From Oscillospiraceae bacterium (GTDB taxonomy: Bacteria; Bacillota; Clostridia; Oscillospirales; Oscillospiraceae), in assembly GCA_015068455.1 (NCBI GenBank), contig SVKO01000001.1, forward strand, positions 1 to 64,000: DNA of 64,000 nt, read 5' to 3'. Shown piece by piece: positions 49,181-58,826 of the stretch. The first letter of the stretch is position 1; every line of letters starts with the position of its first letter. The notes below the pieces were generated by a model. It searched no databases. It was not told where the DNA came from and saw nothing but the letters and a program-made list of their open reading frames with translations. A program made the position numbers and the translations under genes.

Positions 49181-52100
49181 TCACTGCTCGGAAGTTGTGA
49201 TATGCTGGTTCTCGTCGATCTCAACGAGTCTCGTCTTGGGGCCGACGACTTCGATGCCGTCGATCGTGGTCCAATACGGGGTGATCGTATAGCTCTGACC
49301 CGCGGAAACATCGAAATCAACATAATAGCTCACGAGGGCGAACAGATCCTTTGTGGTATCTCCGCCAAAGTTATTGCGGTTGACCGTCACGCTCTGCGTG
49401 TTGTAACCGTTCTGGATCTTGACGGAGGTCTTCTTGGCCTTGCCCGGCTTCGCTTCACCGTTGATCACAAAGCCTGCGCCGGAATAGTTCGGATCATCGA
49501 TCGTTGCAAGGGCGCAAAGCCAGGTCACCTTGTTGGTGTCAAGCTTATACGTGTAGCGGATGATGGATCTCAGGTACTTCTCCGACTTGGGAACTTCCTT
49601 GACGTAGTAGGTAGCCTTGGCTTCCGGGCTCTTCATGGCTCTGCCGCTTTCCGTCTGGGCTGCGGTGATATCCCAGTCCACACCTTCTTCCGTGGGCGGC
49701 GGAGACTCCTTGTAGTAGCCGCCATAGAGGCAATCCTCGCTGACGCCGGGCAGCTCATAGCCCTTCATGGTATTATCGGGATCGACAAGATTGTAGCCCG
49801 TGCCCGATTCGCCGCTCTTGGTTTCAATGATGGGGATCTGATAGATCGTGTAGCTGTCGGGATTCGCGTAGTAGTCGGAAGAGTAAACGACGTTGAAGTA
49901 CGGAGCCCAGACTGCATAGTAGGCCTGGTAGGGATCGGCCTCGTCAGCAGCGACTTCCGTCACTTCTGTCCAGGTACCGTCCTTCTTCTGCGCCTCATAA
50001 TGGCCTTCCGCTCCACCGGCTCTGGTTCCTCCCGCTGCCGTTCCGGCCTCGGGGATCCATTTGATGTACAGATCGTCGTAACCGACATCGTGATAGGCCG
50101 TCGGAGTGAGCGAGGTGTCATTGCCTTCATATTCCGACTCTCTGGCCCAGCCGAGGAAGATATAACCCTCCTCCGGGGGAGTAGGAAGTCCCTCTGTCAG
50201 CGTATAAATCTTCCGGGGCTCGTTGATCTGCAGGTCAACGTCCTTATGCAGGATGGCGGCTCCCTCAGGTTCGCCCTGCGCATCGACCGTTACAGTATCG
50301 CCCTCATAGTTGCGGTACCATCTGAAGTAGGTATCCTTCGGGGTCTCCTTCAGCGCAAACTCGGCGCGGAGCTGCAGCGTGTATTCCGCCTTGTCGATGA
50401 TGGTTTCATGAGTATTGGGATCCTCGTGGGTAGCGCTGATGACCGCCTTGGCATTCTCGAGGTCGATCGGGAAGCTGTCGCCGGGGTAGCAGATGACCGG
50501 CTCATTGTTCTCATCCAGAACGTCCACAAACTCGCCGCTCGCAGCATCGCCGACCCACTTCTGCAGGACCCAGTACACGAACTGATACTTATCCGAACCC
50601 TCTTTCGCCGGATCGACCTGGCAGCCCTCCTGGGCAACGGCCTTGGTATCGTCCTTGTAGTAGAGCGAATCCTCGGGCACGGAGCTTGCAAGGCCGTACT
50701 CGCCCGGGTCATAAATCACCTGGACGCCGGGAGCGCCTTCGGTGATCTTACGCCACTTGCCGTACAGATCCAGCTTGCGGGTGACCCATCCGCGGTCTGC
50801 GTCAGAGTTGGACGGGCCTTCTCCGGCCTCGTAATGGAAGTTCTCCGTCTTCTCATTGCTGATCCAGTAGTCCTCGCCTTCCTGAACGATCTCGCCGAAC
50901 TTATCCATGACGTCCGTCAGATCCGTTTCCTTGTTGTAAGCAGGCTCTGCGGGAACGGTGGAATCGTTCAGTTCGGTTCCCGCCATATAGCCGGAGCCGT
51001 CCTCATGGTACCAGCCGACGAATTCGTATCCCTTCCTCGTGCCAAAGGGAACGCTGACCTTGTCGCCCCAGGAGACGCGGAAGTTCATCTGCTGTTTGTC
51101 GTCAGCGCTGGCGGTTTCATCGCCCCAGCTCAGCGTCAGGTCTCTTTCTGTCGTCAGATTCCCGTTTGCGTCTTCCAGGAACGCTCTGGGGTGCAGGAAC
51201 ACACGGTACTGGATCTGCCGCCACTTGGCGTGGACCGTGATGCCGCCGACCGGCATGGTGGTCCAGGTATAAGGCGTGGTGCAGGCCTCGTCCAGATACC
51301 AGCCTTCGAACACATATCCTTCCTCACCGGCCGGAAGCGAGGGTACCCAATTCTGATAGGACTCGGCAATCATCGCACCCTGCTGGATTTTTTCTTCAAC
51401 CGTCTCCAGCGGATCCGATCCTCTGCTCTGAATGATGTTATTGCGGCCGTCAAAATAGGTGCCGTCGTAGTAGTTAATATTGTAGACCTTACGATCGTAA
51501 TAATACCGAACGTGATACAGGGTTGTACCGCCCTCTGTGGATGTCCATCTGGCATTATTGCCGTTGTTGCCGCCGGTTTCACCACTCTCGTTCGAGTTGC
51601 CGACCTGCACAAATCCGTCATACTGCGGCGGGTTCTGCTCTGCAACATTCTGGTTGCTCGATCTACTGGGGACGACGTCTTCCTGGTAATATTTTTTGCC
51701 GTTATAGGTAACGGGCGTTTTCCCGGTATAATCCACTCCGTCAAGCTGCTCATAGAAAATATGATAGCGCCAGTTGTTATAGCTCGTATCATAACGGCAA
51801 ATCAGGAAGTTACCGTCCGCATCCTCCGTCGCACCGAGAATCTTTTCATCCATACGGGTGATGAGGCCCTTGACGGTACCCTGACCGGACTGGCCGGTAG
51901 CGCCTTCCTTCAGCTGTGCGCCGTTCATCATAATGAAGCTGACCGGAGAGCGCGTCTGGTTGCCCTCTGTCACAGCAGTCAAGCTGCTGTAGGCAGGCCA
52001 TTTCGAACTGATGTCGTCGCCGTAATAAGCTTCCAGCGCAAAATAGTAGGCTGTACGAGTTCCTGCAGATACAGACTGAAGGGTAAGTCCGCTGCCATTA

Positions 52101-54916
52101 ACCACACCGGGATGGTCATTATCATCATAAAACGCATTCACGTTGCCGCGCGGATCCGTCCTGGAGCCTGGGCTCAGAGGATAGTGGGCATAGGAATAGC
52201 GGTTGCCAGCTCCGCCCGCATCCCAGTAGACGTAGAATCGAAGCTCATACTTGATGCGGTCGAAGTACAGGTTCAGGACCGAGTCGCCTTCGGCACGAAT
52301 CTTGGGAACTTCAATGCTTTCCAAAACCGGGTTCCCGTTGGCGTCATACGATTTCACCTTAAAGAGCTTGCCATCGTCATCATGGTTCAGACAGAAGCCC
52401 GTATAATGGCCGTTGTCCGTGCCGAAGCCGGTGACATAGTCCTCGTCGTCATTGTCAACGATTGTCAAGGGAATGTCCTGACCCACAGTGCCGGAGCCAA
52501 CATAGGAGCCGGCCACGTCATAGGCGCTTCTGTCCGAATTCTGCGTCCAGAAAACGACCGTATAAGGAGCCGTCGGATTGGCTTCCCACTTGGCGAAGAT
52601 GTTCGTCGTCTCAGTCAGAGGAGAACCAAACTCGAACTCTTTTCCATCGGTACATGCCTCATCGGTATACCAGCCCTTGAACTCATAGCCGTTGCGCTTC
52701 ATGACAGGAGGATCCGCGTCCGGATCCGCATTCGTGGCGGGGAACGTGTTTTCGCCCGGCAGGTAGAACTGAGGCGCGTTGAAGGTGGCGCCCTTGCCGT
52801 TGCCGTTGTAGACCAGCCAGAAGCCCTTGGGCGCCTTGGGGTAGAAGACTACTTCGCCCGTGATGGTGATCGTTTCCTTATAATCATAGACTTCCTTGAC
52901 CGGCGTCTTAATATTATCCTTCGTGGCAGGGATACTCAAACGGACAGGAGAGGTTTCATCTTCTTCATCTTCTCTCACGACCACTTCTTCGTCAGTGGGG
53001 AGCCAGCCAAAGAAGTTCTGGTCCTCCGTGGCAGCCGTGAAGTCCAAATTGATCTGATATTCCGCTTCCGTTTCGTTCGGCTTGATCAGGACGGTGTCCG
53101 AACCCAGGGAGACGTCCCAGGCGGGTTCGCCCTCGACAGTCGAGCCGAAGTAAGTGATGTTAAAGAATTTGAACACGCCGGCATAGACGTCGAGGACGTC
53201 GCCTTCTTTGATCTTGCCCTCGGTCTCCGGATCAAAGCCAGCGTGATCATTGCCGATGATGGTCTTCAGGATATACTCGCGGAGACCCTCGACGGTGAGA
53301 AGGGCGGTCTCGGTGGTATAATCCGCGCCCACAAGCTCCTCGGTATCCGTATAGTAAGCGTACGTCGGATTTCCATCTGCATCCAGGACCGGCTTCTTAT
53401 CCGCGCCCAGGACGGTTTTCTGGAGGTCGTCCAGGGACCAGCCCTTGAACACCAGCTCCGGGCCGATGGAGCCGGCGCCGGGATCGGTGACGATCTTCTC
53501 CAGATCCGCAGCGGTATCGGCGTTCTTTACATAATAGGTGGTGACCAGCTTCGGCACGTATTTGCCCGCATTCTCGCCTTCTGTGGCTTTCTCCAGACCC
53601 CAGAATCTGACTGCGACACGGGCGTCCTCGCCGCCTTCGCCGGGCTCGACCACGGCGTAAATGGAGAACTTCTCCGCCTTGAAGGCGACCTCGTCGTCCT
53701 TATCGGTCTCGACGGTCTCAACGGGCTCGGCCTTCTTGGTCACGTCGTCGATATGGACAACGGTGGCGTTCTCCGCCTTGTCCTTCAGCTCAGGCGCGCT
53801 GAAGCTGACCTTAACGGCCTTGCCCTCGGCGGGCTGCAGCTCCTGGCCGTCCTTGGAGAAGGTGATGTCCACGGCATAGAGAACCTTGCCGTTGACTTCC
53901 TCAGCGTCGTCCACGGCCTTCTGCACGTCGACCAGCTCGACCTTCTTTGCTTCCACGACAGTGCCCTCGGGGAAGGCGCCGTTCTCGGCATCGACGGAAA
54001 CGGTCAACTTTTCATCGACCTTCAGTTCTTTTCTGATGACGGGATAGGTCACCACCGTGAGCGTCGCAGCATCGGAGGTGAGCTTGGTGCCGTCGGCCAG
54101 GGTGACAACGCAGCGATAAGAATAGCCCTTGCGGCCGATGGTGGCCTTGACCTTCAGCGTATCCTTGTTGTAGCCCTGGGTGGCAGAGTTGAGGTTGTAC
54201 CACTTCGAGCCAACCGCGCTCTTATACTGCCACAGATAGCCCTTGACCGCGGCGCCGCTTACGGCGACGGAGAAGGACGCCATGGTGCTCACATCGGCGG
54301 TGACATCCTCGGGCTGGGCAGCGATCGCAGCCTGCTCCACGGTCAGTCTGGCGGCGTCGGAGACGGCGGTGTTGCCGTACTGGTCGGTGACGACGCAGCG
54401 GTACTGATATCCGTCGCGGGAGGCATTGACGGCGACCTTCAGCTCGGCGGTATTGTAGCCGGTGGTGGCAGAGGTGGCATTATACCAGCTCACGCCCTTT
54501 TTGGTCGCATACTGCCACTTGTAGCTCAGGCCGTCGCCGACGGCTTCGACCGTAAATACGGCCTTGGTGCCGTAGGCGGCAGTGACGTCCTCAGGCTGCA
54601 CCGTGATCTCCACGGGGGCAGGCTCGGGCTCCTCAGCGGGCTCCTCCTCGACGGGAGCGGGCTCTTCGACGGGGGCGGGCTCCTCAGCGGGAGCGGGCTC
54701 CTCGACGGGAGCGGGCTCTTCGACGGGGGCGGGCTCCTCAGCGGGAGCGGGCTCCTCGACGGGAGCGGGTTCTTCCTGGGTCACGGCCGGCGTGCTGGGC
54801 ACGGTTTCTTCCTCGTCTGCGCCTCCCGGGGCGGCAAACGCGGAAGCCGGCATGACGGTCAGCAGCATGGTCAGAACCAGCGCCAACGCGACCAGTTTTC
54901 TCAGTCTGGTTTTCAT
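49181..54916 (-). CDS. Large secreted surface protein with Ig-like and InlB-type repeats
   Basis: 1911 residues. Signal peptide 1-28 (ASAFA-AP), a Glu/Pro/Ala/Val repeat stretch (48-102), two Ig-like domains (about 107-290; YKWQYATKKGVSWYNATS, then YLWQYKSAVGSKWYNLNS), a region with LQPAEGKAVKVSFSAPELKD, and many InlB-type beta repeats (GYEFKGWYTDEACTDG, YTVVFWTQN, EGYVFEGWYLDEACTTPY). The C-terminus (TTSEQ) has no LPxTG, SLH or membrane anchor that I can see, so how it is held is unclear. AAGGAGGATCC precedes ATG 54916. Adhesin-like; ligand unknown. Confidence 0.9.
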   Translation of the reverse strand: MKTRLRKLVALALVLTMLLTVMPASAFAAPGGADEEETVPSTPAVTQEEPAPVEEPAPAEEPAPVEEPAPVEEPAPAEEPAPVEEPAPVEEEPAEEPEPAPVEITVQPEDVTAAYGTKAVFTVEAVGDGLSYKWQYATKKGVSWYNATSATTGYNTAELKVAVNASRDGYQYRCVVTDQYGNTAVSDAARLTVEQAAIAAQPEDVTADVSTMASFSVAVSGAAVKGYLWQYKSAVGSKWYNLNSATQGYNKDTLKVKATIGRKGYSYRCVVTLADGTKLTSDAATLTVVTYPVIRKELKVDEKLTVSVDAENGAFPEGTVVEAKKVELVDVQKAVDDAEEVNGKVLYAVDITFSKDGQELQPAEGKAVKVSFSAPELKDKAENATVVHIDDVTKKAEPVETVETDKDDEVAFKAEKFSIYAVVEPGEGGEDARVAVRFWGLEKATEGENAGKYVPKLVTTYYVKNADTAADLEKIVTDPGAGSIGPELVFKGWSLDDLQKTVLGADKKPVLDADGNPTYAYYTDTEELVGADYTTETALLTVEGLREYILKTIIGNDHAGFDPETEGKIKEGDVLDVYAGVFKFFNITYFGSTVEGEPAWDVSLGSDTVLIKPNETEAEYQINLDFTAATEDQNFFGWLPTDEEVVVREDEEDETSPVRLSIPATKDNIKTPVKEVYDYKETITITGEVVFYPKAPKGFWLVYNGNGKGATFNAPQFYLPGENTFPATNADPDADPPVMKRNGYEFKGWYTDEACTDGKEFEFGSPLTETTNIFAKWEANPTAPYTVVFWTQNSDRSAYDVAGSYVGSGTVGQDIPLTIVDNDDEDYVTGFGTDNGHYTGFCLNHDDDGKLFKVKSYDANGNPVLESIEVPKIRAEGDSVLNLYFDRIKYELRFYVYWDAGGAGNRYSYAHYPLSPGSRTDPRGNVNAFYDDNDHPGVVNGSGLTLQSVSAGTRTAYYFALEAYYGDDISSKWPAYSSLTAVTEGNQTRSPVSFIMMNGAQLKEGATGQSGQGTVKGLITRMDEKILGATEDADGNFLICRYDTSYNNWRYHIFYEQLDGVDYTGKTPVTYNGKKYYQEDVVPSRSSNQNVAEQNPPQYDGFVQVGNSNESGETGGNNGNNARWTSTEGGTTLYHVRYYYDRKVYNINYYDGTYFDGRNNIIQSRGSDPLETVEEKIQQGAMIAESYQNWVPSLPAGEEGYVFEGWYLDEACTTPYTWTTMPVGGITVHAKWRQIQYRVFLHPRAFLEDANGNLTTERDLTLSWGDETASADDKQQMNFRVSWGDKVSVPFGTRKGYEFVGWYHEDGSGYMAGTELNDSTVPAEPAYNKETDLTDVMDKFGEIVQEGEDYWISNEKTENFHYEAGEGPSNSDADRGWVTRKLDLYGKWRKITEGAPGVQVIYDPGEYGLASSVPEDSLYYKDDTKAVAQEGCQVDPAKEGSDKYQFVYWVLQKWVGDAASGEFVDVLDENNEPVICYPGDSFPIDLENAKAVISATHEDPNTHETIIDKAEYTLQLRAEFALKETPKDTYFRWYRNYEGDTVTVDAQGEPEGAAILHKDVDLQINEPRKIYTLTEGLPTPPEEGYIFLGWARESEYEGNDTSLTPTAYHDVGYDDLYIKWIPEAGTAAGGTRAGGAEGHYEAQKKDGTWTEVTEVAADEADPYQAYYAVWAPYFNVVYSSDYYANPDSYTIYQIPIIETKSGESGTGYNLVDPDNTMKGYELPGVSEDCLYGGYYKESPPPTEEGVDWDITAAQTESGRAMKSPEAKATYYVKEVPKSEKYLRSIIRYTYKLDTNKVTWLCALATIDDPNYSGAGFVINGEAKPGKAKKTSVKIQNGYNTQSVTVNRNNFGGDTTKDLFALVSYYVDFDVSAGQSYTITPYWTTIDGIEVVGPKTRLVEIDENQHITTSEQ
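54611..54775 (-). repeat. Short tandem coding repeat (Glu-Glu-Pro-Ala-Pro)
   Basis: About ten 18-bp units code for EEPAP(V/A) after the signal peptide. Runs of near-identical GCTCCTCGACGGGAGCGG-like units suggest slippage or recombination could vary the stalk length. This is a coding repeat, not a CRISPR. Confidence 0.85.
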
Positions 54917-55000
54917 GTACGGATCCTCCTTCTTCCTTATATACGCTCGAGTAAACCGGCGTTTTCACGCCTGAAAGTTCACAGAAGTATAGATACTAAC

Positions 55001-55056
55001 ACTATACCATAAAACCGCAAAAAATCAAGTCAAAATTGTTGGTTTACTATAGTAAA
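55001..55056 (-). promoter_or_regulatory. Promoter of the large surface protein gene, with upstream palindrome
   Basis: -35 TTGATT (55023-55028) and -10 TATAGT (55001-55006) on the minus strand, 16-bp spacer. A 14-bp perfect palindrome, TTTACTATAGTAAA (55043-55056), lies 15 bp upstream of the -35 and could bind an activator or repressor. Confidence 0.65.
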
Positions 55057-55057
55057 T

Positions 55058-55105
55058 TTCTATAAAAATAGACCGCGCTCACAGGCGTTTTTGCCTATGA
55101 GCGCG
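55058..55105 (-). terminator. Terminator of the Mrp-type operon
   Basis: CGCGCTCA (55074-55081) and TGAGCGCG (55098-55105) with inner AGGC/GCCT pairs form a long stem, followed on the minus strand by TCTATTTTTATAG. Confidence 0.85.
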
Positions 55106-55123
55106 TGTTTTCTGTTTGATAAT

Positions 55124-57337
55124 TTACATATGATAACCGATCACGTAAATCAGCACGACGGTCAGGGCCACACAGAGCATCAAAAGGGCAAAAGAGAGGT
55201 TTCCCGTGATGCGGTGCGTGGTGGCGCGCAGGGTGCGCCAGACACGGTAATTCAGGCGAGCGTAGCGGTGCTCGCCGGCGTTCTCCGTCCCGTGACGGAC
55301 CTTCCACCGGTCGATCCGGTCGCCGGCGCGGTAGGGCAGCGATTCCAGCGCCCGCTCCCCGGTGGGAATGCGGCTCTCCCGGTAAAAGGTGCGGTGCAGC
55401 ACATACACGGCCGCGTCCGGCAGATCGAGCAGCGCGTGCATCAGGATCGAACCCGCCCGCATCAGTTTCTTCGCCAGAGGTCCGCTCACCCGGTTGTTGC
55501 CCGTCAGATCGCTGGCCGTGCCCAGGGCGTCGACGCCCAGGCGGTAAGCAGGTCCGGTGATCCGGTTCTCGCCGAAGAGCCGGCTCCCCTGCCCCAGGGG
55601 CACATCCAAAATCCAGCGGAAAACGGGGCCGCTGATCCGGTTTTCGCCGAACAGGGCGCAGACGGGGCCGAGGATTCCCGGCAGCCAGGAAAGCAGCAGG
55701 GGCCGGTAGACCAGATCCTCCAGATCCAGCTTCGACGGCCAAAGGTTGACATAACGCCCATCCCGCATCAGGAGCTTGCGCACCACGAGCAGGTATACCA
55801 GCGCGCCGATGGCCAGGGAAACGGCCGCCCCTTTGAGATTTTCAAGCGACAGGTAATGCACTGCGTGCTCCATCGGCCCGGCGCGGAAAAAGTCGGTTCC
55901 GAGGCTTGCAATGGCGTCCATGGAGCGCGAAGCGGTGAGGCCAAGGATCGGCAGGATCAGCGCGGGAACGCAAACGGCAATTGCACTCCGAAGGTTCATA
56001 TAATGCCTGTTTTCGTCGAATTCCGCCTGTTTTTCCGGATGTTTTTCCGCAAAAATACAGACGTACAATTTGGTCATATAGGCCACGGTCAGGCCGCCGG
56101 AGAACAGGAACAGCCACTCCGCCAGCCGGTAGCTCCCGCCCTCCACGATGGCCTCGTGAAGCAGCGTTTTGCTGACATATCCGTTCAGAAGCGGCACGCC
56201 GCCGATGCCCATGGCCCCCAGAAGGAAGGCGATTTTCAGCAGCGGCTTTTTGCGGCCGAAGCCCCGGATCTCGTTGAGGTCCAGCTTGTGCAGATTCATA
56301 TACACCACGCCGGCGCACTCGAACAGCACAAGCTTGAACAGGCTGTGGTTCATCATGTGCAGCAGCGCGCCCCGGGCCGCCAGGGCGTTTTCCTCACCCA
56401 GGATGCCCATCATGCCCACGCCCACCAGCACGAAGCCGATCTGGGACATGGACGAGCAGGCCAGGGTGCGCTTGAGGTCGATGCTGAAGGTCGCCAGCAC
56501 CGCGCCCAGCACCATGGTCACGGTGCCCAGGGTCAGGATCAGGGTCCCCCAGGCGGGATCATGGCGGAAGATATTGCAGCTGATGGCCAGGATCCCCCAG
56601 ACGCCGGACTTGGTCAGCACGCCCGAGAGCAGCGCCGACGCCGGGGCCGGGGCCACGGGATGGGCCTTGGGCAGCCAGATGTGCAGGGGGAACATGCCCG
56701 CCTTGGCCCCGAAGCCGAAGAGGATGCAGCCGCCGGCGATCCACAGGGCCGTTTTGTCCGGACAGGCCAGGGCCAGATCATACAGACGGGCGACCTCGGT
56801 GGTGCCCAGGCGGTTCTGGAGCAGGAACAGGCCCATCAGCGCCACCAGGCCGCCGATGACCGCCACCGCCAGATAGGTGTTGGCGGCCCGGATCGCCCCG
56901 GGGGTCTCCTCCTGGATGACCCAGGTATAGGAGGTGAAGGACATGACCTCGAAGAATATGAAAGCCGTGAACAGATCTGCGGCCAGGAACACGCCCATGG
57001 TGGCGCCAAGGGTCATGAGATTAAAGAAATAGTAGCGGCCGCGGTGATGATAGCGGGCAAAATACTCGTCGGACAGAAGCATGGTCATAAACCACATCAG
57101 GGCGACGATCACAATGTAGACCTTGCGGAAGCCGTCGAGCTCCACGCTCAGGCCCAGCGAGCAGATCCCCGGCAGGGACTCGGCGCGCATCGGCCCGAGC
57201 GCCAGGACGAGCGACAGCGCCAGCTCCAGGCCGGTCGCGGCCACGCCGCACAGGCTGCGCAGCGCCGCCGAGCGTCTGCCCAAGAGATAGCACACAAACC
57301 CCAGGGCCATGGGGCAGAAAATCAAAAGAAGCAGCAT
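55124..57337 (-). CDS. NuoL/MrpA-like proton-pumping subunit with repeat tail
   Basis: 737 residues, about 14 membrane segments in the core plus one at the C-terminus. NuoL/M/N family motif AKAGMFPLHIWLPKAHPVAPAPAS with the channel Lys and nearby Glu; HMMNHSLFKLVLFECAGVVY. From about residue 540 on comes a soluble segment with three copies of a (E/N)NR(I/V)(S/T)GP motif, then a basic stretch and a final membrane helix. Shorter than MrpA (~800), whose C-terminal MbhD/E parts are separate genes here. Last gene of the operon; GAGGAGG precedes ATG 57337. Confidence 0.85.
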   Translation of the reverse strand: MLLLLIFCPMALGFVCYLLGRRSAALRSLCGVAATGLELALSLVLALGPMRAESLPGICSLGLSVELDGFRKVYIVIVALMWFMTMLLSDEYFARYHHRGRYYFFNLMTLGATMGVFLAADLFTAFIFFEVMSFTSYTWVIQEETPGAIRAANTYLAVAVIGGLVALMGLFLLQNRLGTTEVARLYDLALACPDKTALWIAGGCILFGFGAKAGMFPLHIWLPKAHPVAPAPASALLSGVLTKSGVWGILAISCNIFRHDPAWGTLILTLGTVTMVLGAVLATFSIDLKRTLACSSMSQIGFVLVGVGMMGILGEENALAARGALLHMMNHSLFKLVLFECAGVVYMNLHKLDLNEIRGFGRKKPLLKIAFLLGAMGIGGVPLLNGYVSKTLLHEAIVEGGSYRLAEWLFLFSGGLTVAYMTKLYVCIFAEKHPEKQAEFDENRHYMNLRSAIAVCVPALILPILGLTASRSMDAIASLGTDFFRAGPMEHAVHYLSLENLKGAAVSLAIGALVYLLVVRKLLMRDGRYVNLWPSKLDLEDLVYRPLLLSWLPGILGPVCALFGENRISGPVFRWILDVPLGQGSRLFGENRITGPAYRLGVDALGTASDLTGNNRVSGPLAKKLMRAGSILMHALLDLPDAAVYVLHRTFYRESRIPTGERALESLPYRAGDRIDRWKVRHGTENAGEHRYARLNYRVWRTLRATTHRITGNLSFALLMLCVALTVVLIYVIGYHM

Positions 57338-57347
57338 TGTATCCTCC

Positions 57348-58814
57348 TCATCCCAGGCCGGCGATGGCCTGCGCCGCCCGGATGACGGGCGAGGCAAACA
57401 CGCCTGTCAGCACGATCGCGGCGGCCAGGATGACCATGGGCACGGTCATCCGCCAGGAAGCCTCGCGCACGCCGGAATTGTCCAGCGTTCCGCCGCCCAC
57501 GGGGAACCATGCCCTGGCCACGGTGGTCAGCATGTACACCGCCGTCAGCAGTGCAGCCGCCAGCAGTATCCCCGCGCCCGCATAGGCCAGGGGTGTGCCG
57601 CTGTCCGCGGCCGCGGTCAGAAGGCTCCACTTGCTCACAAAGCCGGACAGGGGCGGGATGCCCACCAGGGCCAGCGCGGAGACGGTGAAGCACACAAAGG
57701 TGACGGGCATGCGTCTGCCCAGCCCGTCGAGCTCGGAAATATACTCCCTGCCCGTCTGGTGCAGCACCGCGCCGCAGCAGAAGAAGGCCAGGATCTTGAT
57801 TTCGGCGTGGAAGGCCATATGCAGCAGGCCGGCCGACAGCCCTGCCGGGGTCATCAGCACCGCGCCGAAAATGATATACGACAGATTTGCCACCGTGGAC
57901 CAGGCCAGGCGGCGCTTCCAGTGGGTCTCTTTCACCGCCCGGGACGCGCCGTAGAAGATCGTGGCGATGGCGGCGCACAGGGCGACGGTCTGGGCCCAGG
58001 TGCCGATGAGCAGGCGGGTCCCGTAGGCGAACCAGGTCAGCCGGATGATGGCGAACACACCGGATTTGACCACGGCCACCGCGTGCAGCAGGGCTGTGAC
58101 CGGCGTGGGCGCCGCCGAGGCGATGGGCAGCCAGCGGCACGACGGCAGCATGGCCGCCTTGACGCCGAAGCCGAAGAAGCCCAGAGTATAGAAAATCAGG
58201 GTGAACTGGGGCCGGGCATAGGGATAGGTGTGCAGCACGCCGCCGAGAACGAAGTCGGCCGTCTCGCCGTTGGAAATCAGGAAGATCATTGCGGCGAAAG
58301 CGAATGCAGCCCCGCCCAGGGAATAGGCAAAGTACGTCCTGGCGGCCCGAACGGCCTCCTTTGTGTTGGGATGCAGCACCAGGGGCGCCGTGGACAGAGT
58401 CAGGAGCTCATAGAAGCAGTACATGGTGAAGAGGTTGCCCGCCATGGCCACGCCCAGCGTCACGCCGAAGGCCATGGTAAAGAAGGCGAAAAACGGCGTT
58501 TTGCGGGGGTCCTCCTTCATGTACTCGAAGGCATAAAGGGTGGTCAGCGGCCAGAGGGTCGCGATAATCCCGGCGAAGAAACGGCCCAGCCGGTCGAAGC
58601 GCAGCACCAGCGTCAGCACGTCGGTGAAGCTCAGCAGGGCGAAGCGTTCCTCCGGCGCCGTAAGGATCAGCGCCCAGGTGATGGCCGAGGTCAGCAGCAT
58701 CACCGCGGAGGTATAGATCCGCCCGCTCCGCTCTCCTTTTCCGACGATCAGGCTCTGGCACGCGCCCGCGAGGATCGGCAGGCCGATCGCCGCAAGCATT
58801 AGGATCTGATTCAT
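57348..58814 (-). CDS. NuoM/MrpD-like proton antiporter subunit, third paralog
   Basis: 488 residues, about 14 membrane segments. Proton-conducting family signature GFGVKAAMLPSCRWLPIASA, a more diverged form of the usual lysine motif (the PLH is replaced by PSC), then APTPVTALLHAVAVVKSGVFA. NuoL/M/N proteins carry ions along a Lys/Glu chain. 10-12 bp from its neighbours on both sides, so all are one transcript. ATG 58814 follows GGAGGACG. Of the four paralogs it departs most at the conserved His. Confidence 0.88.
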   Translation of the reverse strand: MNQILMLAAIGLPILAGACQSLIVGKGERSGRIYTSAVMLLTSAITWALILTAPEERFALLSFTDVLTLVLRFDRLGRFFAGIIATLWPLTTLYAFEYMKEDPRKTPFFAFFTMAFGVTLGVAMAGNLFTMYCFYELLTLSTAPLVLHPNTKEAVRAARTYFAYSLGGAAFAFAAMIFLISNGETADFVLGGVLHTYPYARPQFTLIFYTLGFFGFGVKAAMLPSCRWLPIASAAPTPVTALLHAVAVVKSGVFAIIRLTWFAYGTRLLIGTWAQTVALCAAIATIFYGASRAVKETHWKRRLAWSTVANLSYIIFGAVLMTPAGLSAGLLHMAFHAEIKILAFFCCGAVLHQTGREYISELDGLGRRMPVTFVCFTVSALALVGIPPLSGFVSKWSLLTAAADSGTPLAYAGAGILLAAALLTAVYMLTTVARAWFPVGGGTLDNSGVREASWRMTVPMVILAAAIVLTGVFASPVIRAAQAIAGLG

Positions 58815-58826
58815 ACCGTCCTCCGA

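Noticed and set aside
54611..54775. 18-bp tandem repeats resembling an array.
   Set aside because: They encode a Glu/Pro/Ala/Val stalk in frame; no spacers.
49028..55012. A 1994-residue open frame on the plus strand, opposite the large surface protein.
   Set aside because: Same reason: antisense of a real gene with signal peptide, repeats and ribosome binding site on the minus strand.
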